This document shows, piece by piece, positions 34,363 to 48,054 of a stretch of 64,000 nt of DNA (positions are counted from its first letter, which is position 1; every line of letters starts with the position of its first letter). Source of the DNA: Euglena gracilis (taxonomy: Eukaryota; Euglenida; Euglenophyceae; Euglenales); NCBI GenBank assembly GCA_039621445.1, contig CP154955.1, positions 21,193,823-21,257,822 on the forward strand. Direction: 5' to 3'. A program made the position numbers and the translations under genes. The notes under the pieces were generated by a model, which was not told where the DNA came from, ran no database searches, and saw only the letters and a list, made by a program, of their open reading frames with translations.

Positions 34363-37300
34363 CCTTAACGCCTGGCCTGACCCCATTCCGAAGCGTCGGA
34401 GGGAATTTTTTGCAGTGGAAAATCCTAGTGGCTAGGCAGTGGAAGGCCGGCGTGAAGCACCAAAAAATTCTGCACCCAAAAACTTGCTAAAAATCCCATT
34501 TTTGGGGCAATTTTTGGGTTTTTTTTTTAGGGCCAGAGCAATTTTTTTCCAAGTGGGGGGGACCCCTGGACGCCCGGGGGGGGGGGTTCACTAGTGGCTT
34601 TTTTCCAGTGTCCAGCAAAATGGCTAGCCAGTGAACCCAAGCCCAGGGTCAAGCGAAAGCCTGATCTCAACGTATTGTGTGGTGGATGAAGGGGATTTTT
34701 GCCTAGTCGCAGGTGGTGGAGATTTCAGCGTTTGCCTCCTGCTCTCAGGGATGCAATGCAGTTCATCCCAATTCTGTGAATTGTTTTGCTGATCTGGGGT
34801 GCACTATTTGTGCTGGATCAGATAATATGTGTTGTATGCATTTTCTCTGCATGATCTGCCATCATGGGATATTGTTTTCTCTTGGTCTTCAAAAGATTCT
34901 CGGTTGTGATTTCCCCTCTGCATTCTGGATAGAACAGTCTTTTATTATTTTTTGATTCCCTCAATGGCAAAACGATATTGACGACTCCTGTTTTGGAGAA
35001 AGGGGTGGACGAGATCATTTACGAGGACATCCGCGAGAACTGCCAGAAATCATTGGAGACATTGAAAGCAGTGATGGGCGAAGCTGCTGCAAGGGATGAA
35101 ACGACCCTCAACCGCAAGCAGTTGCAGGTGTTCTATTGTCTTTCTTAAACTCTTTCTGTTGACCTCAGGGATGGATGGGAAGCCCTTCGGTATTCAGGTA
35201 GGTTGTGGGGGGGTCGCTGAGCTCTTATCTCTTCAGCGTAAGAGCGAAGCTTACCACCAGGGAAAAGGGGGGGTCCAACCCCCTCCCCCACCCCCCCTCC
35301 CCTCTGGGCAGACCGTGAAAACCGCGGATTATCACCATGATCCTGGCCCAGTTTTTCGGAATTTTTTTTTCAGTCGCGAGCGACTGGATTTCTAGTTTCC
35401 GAATCACCTGGGTTTGACCCCCAACTCCCCGCCAGGCCCGAGTCATTCACATGCGAAGGGGTCCAAACTGGGCAGGATCCCCCCCCCCCCCCTGAATACA
35501 CCCCCCCCCCCCCCTTTGGACTCTGCCATTTCGGGCCCAAAAATCAATGTTTTCAAAGTATCTCGAAAATGAAGCAAAATCGAAGGAAATGTCCGTAGAC
35601 TTTATTTGAAGCCCTTGGAACGCCCCATCTACCGGTATTTTGATTTCCCCACAACTGTTCGCGTAGCCCGAGATACGGCCGTTTTTCGGCCGATTTTGGC
35701 CATTTTGTACACTTTTTCCACTGGTGGATTTAGCCGTTTTTGGCCAAAAAAAGTGGAAAAAATCGAAAAAATTCTTTTTGCTCAAAACCATGCTTTTTGG
35801 TCTCCCGGAAATCATGACCCATGATACGCAATGACCCATGGTACGCATCATGACCGATGATGCCCATCAAGACCCATGATGGCCATCATAACCCATGATG
35901 CCCATCATCAATGAAGGGGTGGGTCCGCGCTTATTAAGAGCTCAGCACCATTCAAAACCTGGTCCCACCCCCCCCACCGGGGGGGGTAAGGTGGTGGGGA
36001 GGGGTCCGGACCACCCCCCCTAGATGTTGGGAGGGGGTCCGGACCCCCCTCCCCCCTCCTTGACAGGTGCCAAAATAGCAGAAAATTTTTTTCCGGCGCT
36101 GCGCTGGAAAATGAGCAAAAAACACCCCCTTTGCTGACTTTTGGATATATTGCCCATTTTTTGATGTGTTGATGTTTTCCCCCCGAAAAAGTTCAAAAAA
36201 TTTCAAAAATGAGCATTTTTGGATCGATTTTCAAAGAAAAATCAGGGATTTTTGACTGATATTATATTATTATTACCTACCCCCCCCCCCCGGGAAACTG
36301 TCATGCCCGAGAACCTGTCAGGGCCCCGCCCGGGAAACTGTCAGGGTCCCCGGTACCGGCCAACCTGTCAGTGTAGGAAGTTGTCAGGGTCCCCGGTACT
36401 GGCCAACCTGTCAGGTGACAGTTTCCCGGGGGGGGGGGTAGGTATATATTATAGATTATATATATATAAGTGAGGGTTTTCTTTTAGTTGTGGACCCGGG
36501 GGGGGTTGGGTTGGGGGGGGGGGTCGGTCTGGCCGAGCCTCCCCCCCGGGGGGGGGTCCCCCAGGGGCGGTGGGATATATTTTTCGGCACCGAGTTTTTT
36601 TTGAAAAAAGGTGCTATTTTTGGCACTTTCGCAGTTTTTTGGCCATTTTCGGGGGAAAGTGGATGGGTGCCCCGGGACCCCCCCCCCAGGGGTGGGTGGG
36701 CAGGGGGAACCCCTCTCCTCCCCTCCGGTCTTAAAAACCCCTGATATAAGTGGATGCAACGAGGTGAACCAACCATATCGCTAAACAAGTTTGCGTCACA
36801 TTTTTCTAAGTCCTCTCCAGTGGAAAAGTGAACATCCCCGGGGGGCTCCTAAAGGAATCCATACACAACTTGCAAGGAACCTTGTTGCACATCCCCCCAG
36901 GAAGTTGTGTTGGATGCCATCTGCTCCAACACGGAGGTCTCAGCAGAGAAGGCGAAGGGTTTTCCGGAAGTGCTGGAGTTCGTGGCGGCACAGTGCCATT
37001 ACCTGGTGGATTTGAACAGTGCAGAGCTGGAGAGCTGGAGGGATGGCATCGCCCCCCACTTGGCGGTGTTTATGACCAAGGATGATGCCAGCAAGGTGCC
37101 GCTCCCTGCTTTCAGTGACGACGGAAAGAAGGGCGGTGTGGTATTTGCATTTGGGATTTGGTGGTTTGAAACATTTGATTCTTCAAACATCCAGGCATCA
37201 AACATTTCATTCTTGTCTTCTGATAATTTCAATTTTAGCTGTTTGTTTTTAGGAGATTGGATTCTCTCATGTTTAATTGTTTTTGTTCTTGCATTACAAT

Positions 37301-40300
37301 GACTGAATTTCCTCTTCCGGACAGGTGGCTGAGATCGTTCGGAACATGTGCAAACCAGGCTGTGTTTGAAAACGCTGTTGCCACCTGTCCAGTGGATTGC
37401 TGTATTCCCAAATGTACCTCCCCCCTTGGCACCGACCACCCCTAAACAACGACCCCCCCCCATGGTCGGGGGTTGCAGGTAAGGGGGTGCGTACGAACAC
37501 TCTCCTGGTCGGGGGTTGTTGCTGGCTTTGAAAATTGGGTTGTTTTTGGCACTTAGTCGTACAACCACCTCCTGGTTGGGGGTTGTAGGTTGCCCCCCCC
37601 CCCGGTTGGGGGTTTTCAGTGGGCAAAGGGGGGTGGGTAGGAAAACAGCCTGATGCCAGCAGTACATCACCGTCATTGAAGTCGTCGAAGATGAAGGAGG
37701 TGCATTGATCTTCTCACAACCATGGTCTTGAAAAACCCTTGGTGATTCTCATTTCATGGCTTTGCGGTTTCGCCTCATTATGCAAAAGGACTCCGGCAGC
37801 AGGGGTCGGATATTCCAGAACTCAGGTGAATAATAATAACGTCAGTTTTTTGTTTGCTTGGATCAGAACCATTTCCTGTGGGGGGGGGTTGCAATGCCCA
37901 GGTCGGAGGTGTGGTCGGTCTGACCAGCCAATAATATCTTCAACCTCAAAATTAGACCCTCCTTTTTTTAAACGTTTTCCTGCCTTTTCCAGCAAATGCC
38001 TGCAGTCTCCTCCCACATCAACTCTGGGGGTGCGGAACCAGGGAACAGCTCTGTGGGGGGGGGAGTTAATATGCGGTGTATTGTGTGAGACGCCAACAAA
38101 ATGGCAGTGGCAAGGGCATTGATCATATTTCTGGTCCATCCTTTTCACATTCAATATTTCCATCTTTTATTCACAAGCATTTCATTCTCACAGAGGACAT
38201 CTGCAACACTGAGTTCTCCCTGGCATATGGTGGGAAGATTCTCCTGCACAACACTCGAATGCGGCTGAAGAGGGGGCGCAAGTATGGGTTGGTCGGGAAG
38301 AATGGAGTGGGCAAGACCACCCTCATGCGGAACATTGCAAGCAAGTCTGTGGAGGTGTCCTCTGCTCTCTGGGTCTTTTTCTGTGGACACAGGAATGCTC
38401 TTGTTTTTTGGGACCATTTCTGGAAATCATCCGATGAGTTTATGCTGCGTTGTTTGGTCCCCCCCCCCCTGACCAAGAGGAGAAACATAAGCGGGGGGGG
38501 GCATGTTTCCTCCTCTTGGTCAGGGGGGCACTGGTATCCCAGCGTTAACTCGATATTTGCCTGGTTGGGGAACTGGCAAAGACGGATGAGAGTGGCCCCT
38601 GAGACCCCCTTCCTGGTGTGAATGGTAGGTGCGTCCGGACCCCCCTCCCCCGGGACCCAAAAAAAAACTCTGCCCAGGTTTTTAAGAAAATCCCCACGTA
38701 GGAGCACAAGAAATGCATTTCCAATTGCGTTTAACCTCAGACAGGGTGAAGTGAGGGAAGGTAGGGGGGGGGGGTCAGTGGATCCATCCAATGGGGGCGC
38801 CACCAAAATGACGGATTTTCAGCTGAAACTTTTAATCTCATAAAATCGACCCAAAATGCCATTTTGGGAACTTTTTTTGGCAAAAATTGGTCAAAAATTG
38901 CCAAAAATTCTTCGTCACAAAGCGCCAGAAGGAAAAAATGGGTTTTCGTCAACAAAACATGCCGATGAACTTGCAAAACCTATCCTTCAAGAAAAGCAGC
39001 TTCACAAATGAGTTTGTGAAGCTGCAGAAGAGTTTGAGATGGTTTTGTTCACCCATTTTTTTTCGATGTGCACTGCTTAATTTCGAAAATGTGATCACCA
39101 TTTTTTTGTATCTTTATGTGAAAATAGAAAATGGTGAATGCGAAAATTCAAAAAAAATGCTGTATTCATTTGTGTTCACCAAATAAATTCATAAAATTCA
39201 TTTGTGTTCACCACTGGTTTTGTGAACACCGAATGAACACCAAAAATGTATGCATGATCTGCTGTTCTGATGGAGTTTTTTTTGCCCTTGGTTTTTTAAA
39301 GCAATTTCTTTTGGATCGGCTATTTTCTATTTATTTGCTTTATTTCATTTATTGTTCAGTAATTGTGTTTCTGCTGCTCTGAGCAGAAATTTTTTTTGGA
39401 TCAGCTATTTTCTATTTGTGTTTCTGCTGCTCTAAACAGAAAAATTTGTGCTGCTCTGAACAGACAATTTTGGAGGTGATTTTGGTTGTGAGGTTTTGCT
39501 GAATTCTTTTGAAGATGGCAGTCCATTGGTCCCTCAGGGTTTGCCAGAAGACCTGCGCACCGTGTACGTGCAATCCAACATTGACGTGGAGGAGGACATG
39601 AGCTGCCGGCAGTACCTCGCCCGCGCCCCCGAGCTGAGGAAGTGCAAGCCCAAGGAGCTGGATCAGATGCTCTCTGAGGTAAACCACCCCCCAAAATACT
39701 CCACTCGGGATTTTTGGGGAAATCCAAAAAGCAGATCCCCCTAAAACTGTGAAAATGCTCCCAAAATATTTTTTTTGACATTCTTTTTATTTTTGCCCAT
39801 GTTGCATGTGTCCAGAGCCTTTTTTTTGTAACGAGCCCCCCCCTGTCGCCTGGATTTTTCTCTATTTTTGGCTCGAAGTGGCAAAAATTTTTGGACCCCA
39901 AAATTGTCACCCCAAAAAGGGGGTCCCCCCCCCAGCACCCCAGGGGGTGGTGGGTGGACGGGTCCGGAAACCCCTCCCCCGGGTCCTAGAAAAAAAAACC
40001 TCTTCATGTGTCAAATTGTCATTTTTAGCATTTTTTTTTTGCTCATTGCCAATAATCACCGTTTTTTGGATATATTTTTTGGACCCTCCAGGGCAGCGGG
40101 GATGTTTGTCTCGGTCGAATTTTTCAGCAAAAATCCAAAAAGTAGACCCCCCCAAATAACACCCCCCTGGGATTGTCAGCAACGGACCGAAAAAGTGGAC
40201 CAGGGTCTTTTGGGGGGTGGGGTTATTTGTCTTGTCTATTGAGCTTTTATCCCAATATTGGGGGTCCACCACCTGACCATTTCGCTGGCATTGAAAAAAA

Positions 40301-43300
40301 AGCCATCAGCTCAACCCCCCCCCCCGGCCAGGGTCGGTCCCGGGGGTCCCCCAATTTTTTAAAAAAAAATCCTCCGGCGCTGCACAAAGAGGTAAGAATG
40401 GGGGTTTTTGTGTGTGTTTTTTTTTGCTGATTGTGTTCCAAAAAAAATCCCAAAAACTGCCATAAAATGGGCATTTTTGACAGGTTTTGGGGGAGGGGGG
40501 AAAATTTTTCGGTGTTTCGCGCCGTCTGTGAAGCCAAAAACACCACCAGCCTTGCTGGAAGACCCCCCAGGGGCCCCGACGTAGAATGGGGGGGCACTGA
40601 TCGATTAGTCGACCGATTAGCCAGTTGGTCGATCGACTGGTCGGTGTTGTGTGCAGCTGTTCAGATGGCCCCAAAACAAAAGAGCCTCTTGTGTTATATA
40701 TGTTGTTTTGTGACATTTGCGTAAACGTAACCGTAATCCGCTTTGTTATGTGGCGCTTTCATTGGAGCTAGTCGACCGACCAGTCGATCGATTAGTGGAT
40801 CGATCAACCAGCCATCCGATCGACTTGTTGATTGACTAGCCAGTCCCCCCCACCCCATTCTAACGTTTGGGACCCCACAGCAGGGGAATTTCCACAGTTA
40901 AAATTGGACAGTTGCAGTCCAGCCCTCCCCATGCAGGGCTCTGCAAACCCAGAAGCCTGATCCAATGTCCAGAAGAAGCCTTCCTCAAAGGGCGGTAGCC
41001 ACCTCCACTTCCACCTTTCATTCCCACACCTCAATTTTGACTCTTCCAGGTGGGGTTTGACGAGGAGCTCAAGCAGAAGTCGGTGTTCTCTCTGTCCGGT
41101 GGATGGAGGGCAGAGCCTGCCCTGAGTCTGGAGAAAGGGAGGGTGTCTCAAAAGTTTATTGATCTCGTGTGGATTGCGTGATTTGGGGTTTTCTGAGACC
41201 AGGGAAAAAACACACCACAGCACACACAACAGTTGACACAATTCAGGCCCTGCGGGCGAATGAAGCTTGCCTTGGCACGGGCCATGCTGGTCCACCCCGA
41301 CATGCTGCTGCTGGACGAGCCTACCAACCACTTGGACGTCAATGCGGTGGCGTGGCTCACCCGCTACATTCAAAGTGTGTGCGACCAATTTGGAAGCCAC
41401 CCCTTGGCACAAAGGCATGCTGCCTGGGCCCACAGGACTGCAGAAAATTTTGGCATCCAAATGGCATTTGGACACCATTGGCTTGGCGGCAGGGCGTCGC
41501 TTAAGCCCCCATCCCCCAGGGTAGGGCGTAGCTTGGGAGCGGCGTGCTCAGTTCCTTGGGGCGTTGCTCAGGAAAATTGATGCCACCCCTCCTTTTGCAG
41601 GGATCCTCACACGTTCTGAAAAGGAAATTCACGGAAATTCACGAAAATTCACGGAGGATCACGAAAATGGGCGGAAGGCCATTTTCACGGAAATCACGGA
41701 AATTCACGGATGAGGTGGAGGGTTTGGAAAAAATATTGGGTGGTTTTTTTGGATGTGCTTTGCTTGTGCAGATGCATTTTGATGGGATGCTTTGCACATT
41801 CTCTACTTTTCCAAACAGACAATGTCGTCCAATTTGGAGCTTTCATGTCCGGATGCTGACAGTTCAACGGCACACCAAGGTGCCAAACACATCATTGCTT
41901 TACACTTGGCCCACCCCACCCCCGGGGAGGGGTGACTGACTGGTTTTTTCAGAGTCCCGAAAATGAAAAGTGGCTGGCCTGGCGCCTGGCTTTCGTCATT
42001 GAATACACCGAGGATCTGTGCGAGCTGATTAATCTCAGGAATGCCATTCCATCGCCCATTTGTTGCATTCTTTTCCTTCGCTTTTCATCCAGAAGACGGA
42101 CGAGCCTGTTGCTGTCAACACGGCCTCTCGTAGGCCTCAGTGGTGCAAATCCCCTGGGGGATCTCCAGGACTATAATACGGAGAAACGATCTGCTGCCAC
42201 AACCGCCCAAATATGTCTCCGGTGCAGAAAGGAATGTGGCTTTTGACCTTTTCCGGAAACAGGAAAATCACGGAAAATCACGGAAAATCATGGATACATG
42301 TTGGTCTCGGCCAGCACGGATGTGTGAGGATCCCTGCCTTTTGGAGGGGGGGGGGTCGCACCCCCCCCAGCTCCCATGGCCCAAAAGGGGGCCATAGGAT
42401 GGGAACAGCAAGGGGGGGGGGGCATGGAAACTTGCTTTTTTTGGGCATCACTGCAGTTTCGTTTTTGGGGGGGGCACCCAGTTTCACCCCCAGTCGGGCC
42501 CAGTTCCAGCCGGGGACTCTTATGGGGGGAAAGCAAGCCAGCAGTCTTTTTCCAGCCAACCCGAGTTTCCAGAAAAATCACAGCCTCTGATCTGAGCCAG
42601 GCTTCTTTTCAAGGAAGTGCCACCCCCCCCCCCCAGGCTTGGGGGTGCGTGCTATGGGCAGGCAGGGGGGGCAGGGCATTTTCTACCCCTCTGGGGGGGG
42701 GTCGGGGGTTGGGGTATTGCAAGGACACGTCCTGGCGCATTTGGCACCGGAGCCTGAAAATGGGGGTTTTCGAAAAGTGGTTTGGTCCGCAGGCACCTGT
42801 CCAGAAGCCAACCCCAGGGGGGATGCCTGCTGTAACTGCCTGCTTAATTGTTATGGTGATGATTATTTTATCATTTTCAGCTTCACACACCATCTTGTTC
42901 CTCTTGCAAAAAAAGAGCCATATATTGGGGTGCTTCAAAGTTGGGTGAAGAGGGTCACATGAAGACAGGTTCCACAAGAAAATGTTTTGAGAAAAAATAA
43001 CGTGTGATGTGGGGTCTTTTTTCTCACCCAAGGTAGCTCCCCCCCCCCGGCGCTTGCCCCCCCCCCCAGGTGTTTGGCCCCTCCTCCTTACGTACAAACT
43101 TGGCCTCCCTGAAGTTGGCCTTCGGTCTTTTGCACATGACCACCAAAATTCTTAACAAGCAAACTTGGCCCCCCTGAGGTTGGCCCCCTGGACTTGCCTT
43201 CAACCAAGGCCCGGACAAAGCACCCAGGGGGGGAGATATGCATTAAAAATGTTCTTTGTCTCTTTCCCCATTATCCATTATCGTAAATGCATTCCAGAGA

Positions 43301-46300
43301 TTTTTTTTTTAAAGTTTTCGTGACCCGGGGGATGGGGGGTAGGTCCCGGCCGAGCCCCCCCCACCCCCGAGGGGGTCGGGCCGAGCGGGCACCCCGCCAG
43401 AGGCGGATATTTTTTCTATTTTTGGTGCAAAACACCAAAAATTTTCTTGGACCCCGGAATTGACCCCCATAGAGGGGTTGGCGGGGCGAATGCTTCATGG
43501 AACTTCTCAGTGTGATCACGCACCCTGCAGGGCTCAGGGTAGGTCCGCGGACACCACGTTCGACGCATCTTTGGCAGTGTCCGAGTCGTTGCGTCTTGCT
43601 TGTCTTGAGGAGTCCAGAAGGAGCCCCAGAAAAGCGTCTCACCCTGTTCACTTTGCCGTCTGGCAGGCGCGCGGGATCCGGATCACTCTGACATAACTCT
43701 TTCGTCTTCGCTGCAAAGGTCGACAAGTGGCTTCGTCTTCGTCGACAAGTGGCGTTGGACAAGGCCACAAGGCCAAAAGTGGCCAAAAGTGAACAAAAGT
43801 GGCTGAACAGGACCAAAAGCAGCCAGGAGCACTCAAAAGCATCCGAGCAGCAAAAAGTGGCCAAAGGTGGCCAAAAGCAACCAGAAGCGCTCAACGCAGC
43901 CAAGAAGCCCAAGAATTCACAACGCCACTGAGGCCACATGAGGAGTGGGTTGGCAAGTAAGCACTTGCTGACCGCAGCCGACCAACCGCAGCCGACATGG
44001 ACTAAAATTCAGTATCCATCATAGGTTCTTGGTCAGAAGGTGTTCCCCCCTTTTTTTTGGTCAATTTGGACCCAGAAAGAGGTCTGTCATACCTGAGTAT
44101 TGGGTGGGGGGTAGGCAGATATTGTCGGGATGTCAAATATTGAAAGGCCATAATAAACAGGAAGATGTGATTGAAATAAAAGAACATCGGCATGTATATG
44201 ATGGTTGAATTTCACTGCACTGACCCAACCTGAATGAATATTCTCCTGCTGATTGGTTGGAAGACCTTCTGTGCTATCCCCAGCATTTCATTTTGAGTTT
44301 TTTGCAAAGTGCAAACCTTGCACAATTGTGTATTTCCTGGAACAGCATTTCAGCAAACAAGATATTTAGAAAGTTCATTTTTTGAAAATATTGAAATTTT
44401 AATTGTTTGATTTTCCTTGTTTCAGGTCTTGACCAGGTGACGTGTTTGATTGTTTCACACAGCACTTCTTTCTGCGATGATGTGTGCACAGGTGTGTTTT
44501 TGCAAGTAGTGGGAATAATGTAACAATTAGCTGAATTATTGTAAAGGCTCACCAATGTTTTCCATCAGGGGCAGAATACAAAAGTTGCACTTTTCTTTAT
44601 CATTTTTTTTGCATAATCGAGTATTTTGAGGACATGTATTTGTTTGCATAGTTTGCATTTTTGAAAGAATGATGGGTTTGAGGAAATCCATATTTTAACA
44701 AACAAACCGTGCCATCAATTTTCATGCGCTGTTGGGTGCCATTTTCTGTTTGGTGCATTTTCTGTTTGTTTCTGTTAAGCAAGTCATTTTTAAGTTCACT
44801 GTTTTATTTTGTTTTTGGGGGGTGTGGATGGATGGTGTGAATGATTGTCCAAAGCATGTTGCATAATGAAATGTGTTGCATGCATAATGAAATATGTTGC
44901 ACCACAATAATGTTGCATAATGAAATTTGTTCCTTGTTGGACGTGAAATTTTCTCTAGTCCTCTCCAGAAAAAAAGTGAGGGGTATCAGGAAGGATCAGG
45001 CGAAGGCGCCGAAAATTTTGCAAAAAGGTGCTATTTTTAGCTTTGGCCATTTTCGGGCAAAAGTGGGTGTCCCCCCGGGACCCCCCCCCTCCCCCGGGGG
45101 GGCCCCACCCCAGGGGGTGGGTGGGTGGGTGCCGACCCACTCCCCCCCGGTCTTAAAAAACCCAGTTTATGAACTGGCATTTTTTTTGCATTGCTTATTT
45201 TTAGGTGCATTGTTGCATGTTCTTCCCCTGACCCTCGCCACCATTGGAGTTTTGCTCAGATTCAATCCTCTCCTCTAGATATCCTCCATTATGAGAACCT
45301 CAAACTGGTGCGATATGCTGGAAACCTTGCTGCATTTGTGAAGAAGAGGCCTGAGGTTTGATTGCTTTTGTGTTTTTTTTACAGCTACATATTTGGCACA
45401 TCCCCAAATTAAATTAACACAAGGAGGGTCTCCAAATGTTGTCTCCCCCTCCAGGCTTCTTTGAAGGAAGTGCACCCCGGGGGGTGCTGTGGGCAGGGGG
45501 GGGGGCACTTTTGACCCCTCCTCCGGGTGAAGGGGTCAGGTGGGTAGTGCTGTAACACACCCCCTGGCGACAGGGCCCCAAAAATGGCCATTTTCAGGAG
45601 AGAATTGTCTGGGTTGGCAGACACCGGGGTCCAAAACCGACCCCCCAGGGGGGGGTGCCAGCCAGGGTTTGATATAAGGAGGGCGTACATGGTTTAGGTG
45701 GGGGGTGTCCCCCCCCCACCCCCCCCCCCCCTTGCCTGCAGGGGGGGTCCGGACCACCCCCCCCCCACCTGCAAGGGGGGTCCGGACCGACCCTGGGGGG
45801 CAAAAATTGACCCCCCCCCAAAAGGGTCAATTTTTTCCTCCGGCGCTTTGCGCCGAAAATTTTTTGCATTTTTGGCACATTTTTGCCCAAAAAGTGCCCA
45901 AAATGGCACTTTTGGTCGTTTTGGGGGGTCAAAATTTTTCGGCCACCCTGACCGCGCACCTGTTTAGGTGGGGGGGGGTGTCCCCCCCCCCCTCCTGGCC
46001 CGCCGGGGGGGGGCCGGACCCCCCCCCCCCCACCTGTCCTTATATCGAACCCTGGTGCCAGCCATGGGCAGGCACCCCATGCACAAGGCACCCCCCCTCC
46101 CCCCGCGTTGGTGAAAAGAAGTCTCCCTTCCCCTCACAATTTGTGCCAAATCGCATTGGAGTTTGTGTGAGGTGTCTTATCTGTCTACAAAACTCACCTC
46201 CCGCTCAATCCCCAATGGCCCCAATATTTCGAAGAAATTAGCAGTTTTTTTCTTTGCCCCAGATCCTTGTAACTGAGGCCATTTAGTGAACACAGTTTGA

Positions 46301-47771
46301 GATTGTTTGCGATGCATTGCTCTCATTTCTGAGGATCTGCCTGACCGATCAGGCTAAGATGTATTACGAGTTGGAAGCGGATACTTTGAAGTTTGTGTTC
46401 CCTGTGCCGGGAAGGTTGGAAGGAGTGAAGTCACGGTATGCTCCTTGTTGATTTTGAAACATGAGAGTCTCTATCAGAGATTCATTGAACACCTGTATGA
46501 CCCCCCCGTTTTCGAGAATTGGTGCATTATTTTGAGAGGGGCAAACATCCAAGGAAATTTTTTTTATCTGGCATTCAACCCTGACAGAAAGTTGTAAGCT
46601 TTGTTTTTTTTGGGGGGGGAACCCCCCAATGAATTGCACATTTTCCTCAAAAACATCCTGGCAATTGTGCGAATATCGAGACTGTGGATTTAATGAATTT
46701 ATGAGTGTGCGGGGGGGGGCACTTTTCCTGGGCCCAAGCCGATCCACACCCACTTTTTTTCTAAAATCCACCCACGCTTTTTTTAGTCAAAACAATCTTT
46801 TGAACGAAAATGATTAGTTGTAGCAACAAAACAGTTTCATTTTGAACAAGGGTTTGCTCATCGATAAGGGTGGTTATGGGATGAAGAGGAGGACAATGAC
46901 CACCTAACAGAAATGAGAGAAAAAATAATTGTGTGTTTTCATTGTTCTTTTGAAAATTGGGTTGTCCCTCTGTTTCCATCTCCATCACCTTGTATTGCAA
47001 CCTTGGCAAGAGATTACTTGTTTCTTTACCAATCTGGTAATTCCCTTTTTTTCTCCAAAATGAGAGAGTGGCGGGTGGGTTTTATTCGCTGAACCCCGGG
47101 GGGTTTGCCTGGCCAAAGGAAAAAAAGTAAAGTGGATCTGGCTGATTTTGGGTAGTTTTTGGGTGGGTGGGGGGCAGGGGTTTTTTTTTTAAGCCCCCCG
47201 TGGTCCGCGGGGCCCCCCCCCCCCCCCGGGCCGGTGAGTTATACTCCCCCCCATGGGGGGACTAACTACTAACCCCGGGTTATACTTTTCGGCGCCGAAA
47301 ATTTTTGAAAAGGTGCTATTTTTTTTGGCATTTTTTTGCGATTTTTGGCCTTTCCGGGGAAAAGTGGGTTGGGTTCCCCCGGGACTCCCCCCCCACTCCC
47401 CCCCCTCCCCCCCCGGTCTTAAAAAAACTAGACCCCCTGGTGGGGGTCTAGTGGGTGGGTTAACTAACCCCCTCCCCCCAGGGGGTCAATGTTTTGGACC
47501 CTGTTTTTTTGCACCCAAAGGTTTGTGGACATGGGACACCCAATTGTTGATTTTTTCCAGCAGATAGGTTGGACTGTTCCGTAGCATGTGTCATTTAACG
47601 TTTATTATTGACCACTTTTGAAACAAAGTATGTTTCCTCTTTTTTTCTTTCAGGTCAAAGAAGATCATCAAGATGGAGAAGTGCACGTATCAGTACCCCG
47701 GTGTGTGAGGTGGACGGCCAGGGGCCCCCTCACAGCGCCCAAATAGTTTTGTCAGGGGGGTCAGTCAGGGT

Positions 47772-47849
<78 letters not shown>

Positions 47850-47960
47850 ATATATATATATATGATATATCTATATATATCTATCTATATCTCTATATAT
47901 ATCTCTCTCTTCTCTCTATCTCCGCTCCTCTCTCTCTCTCTTCTATCTCTCTCTCTCTTC

Positions 47961-48012
<52 letters not shown>

Positions 48013-48022
48013 CTCTTCTCTC

Positions 48023-48054
<32 letters not shown>

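Noticed and set aside
41945-42110. [20 protein letters not shown] as an eEF3 exon
   Set aside because: It does not align to eEF3, lies inside an inverted-repeat element, and the expected segment is found at 44,426-44,491.
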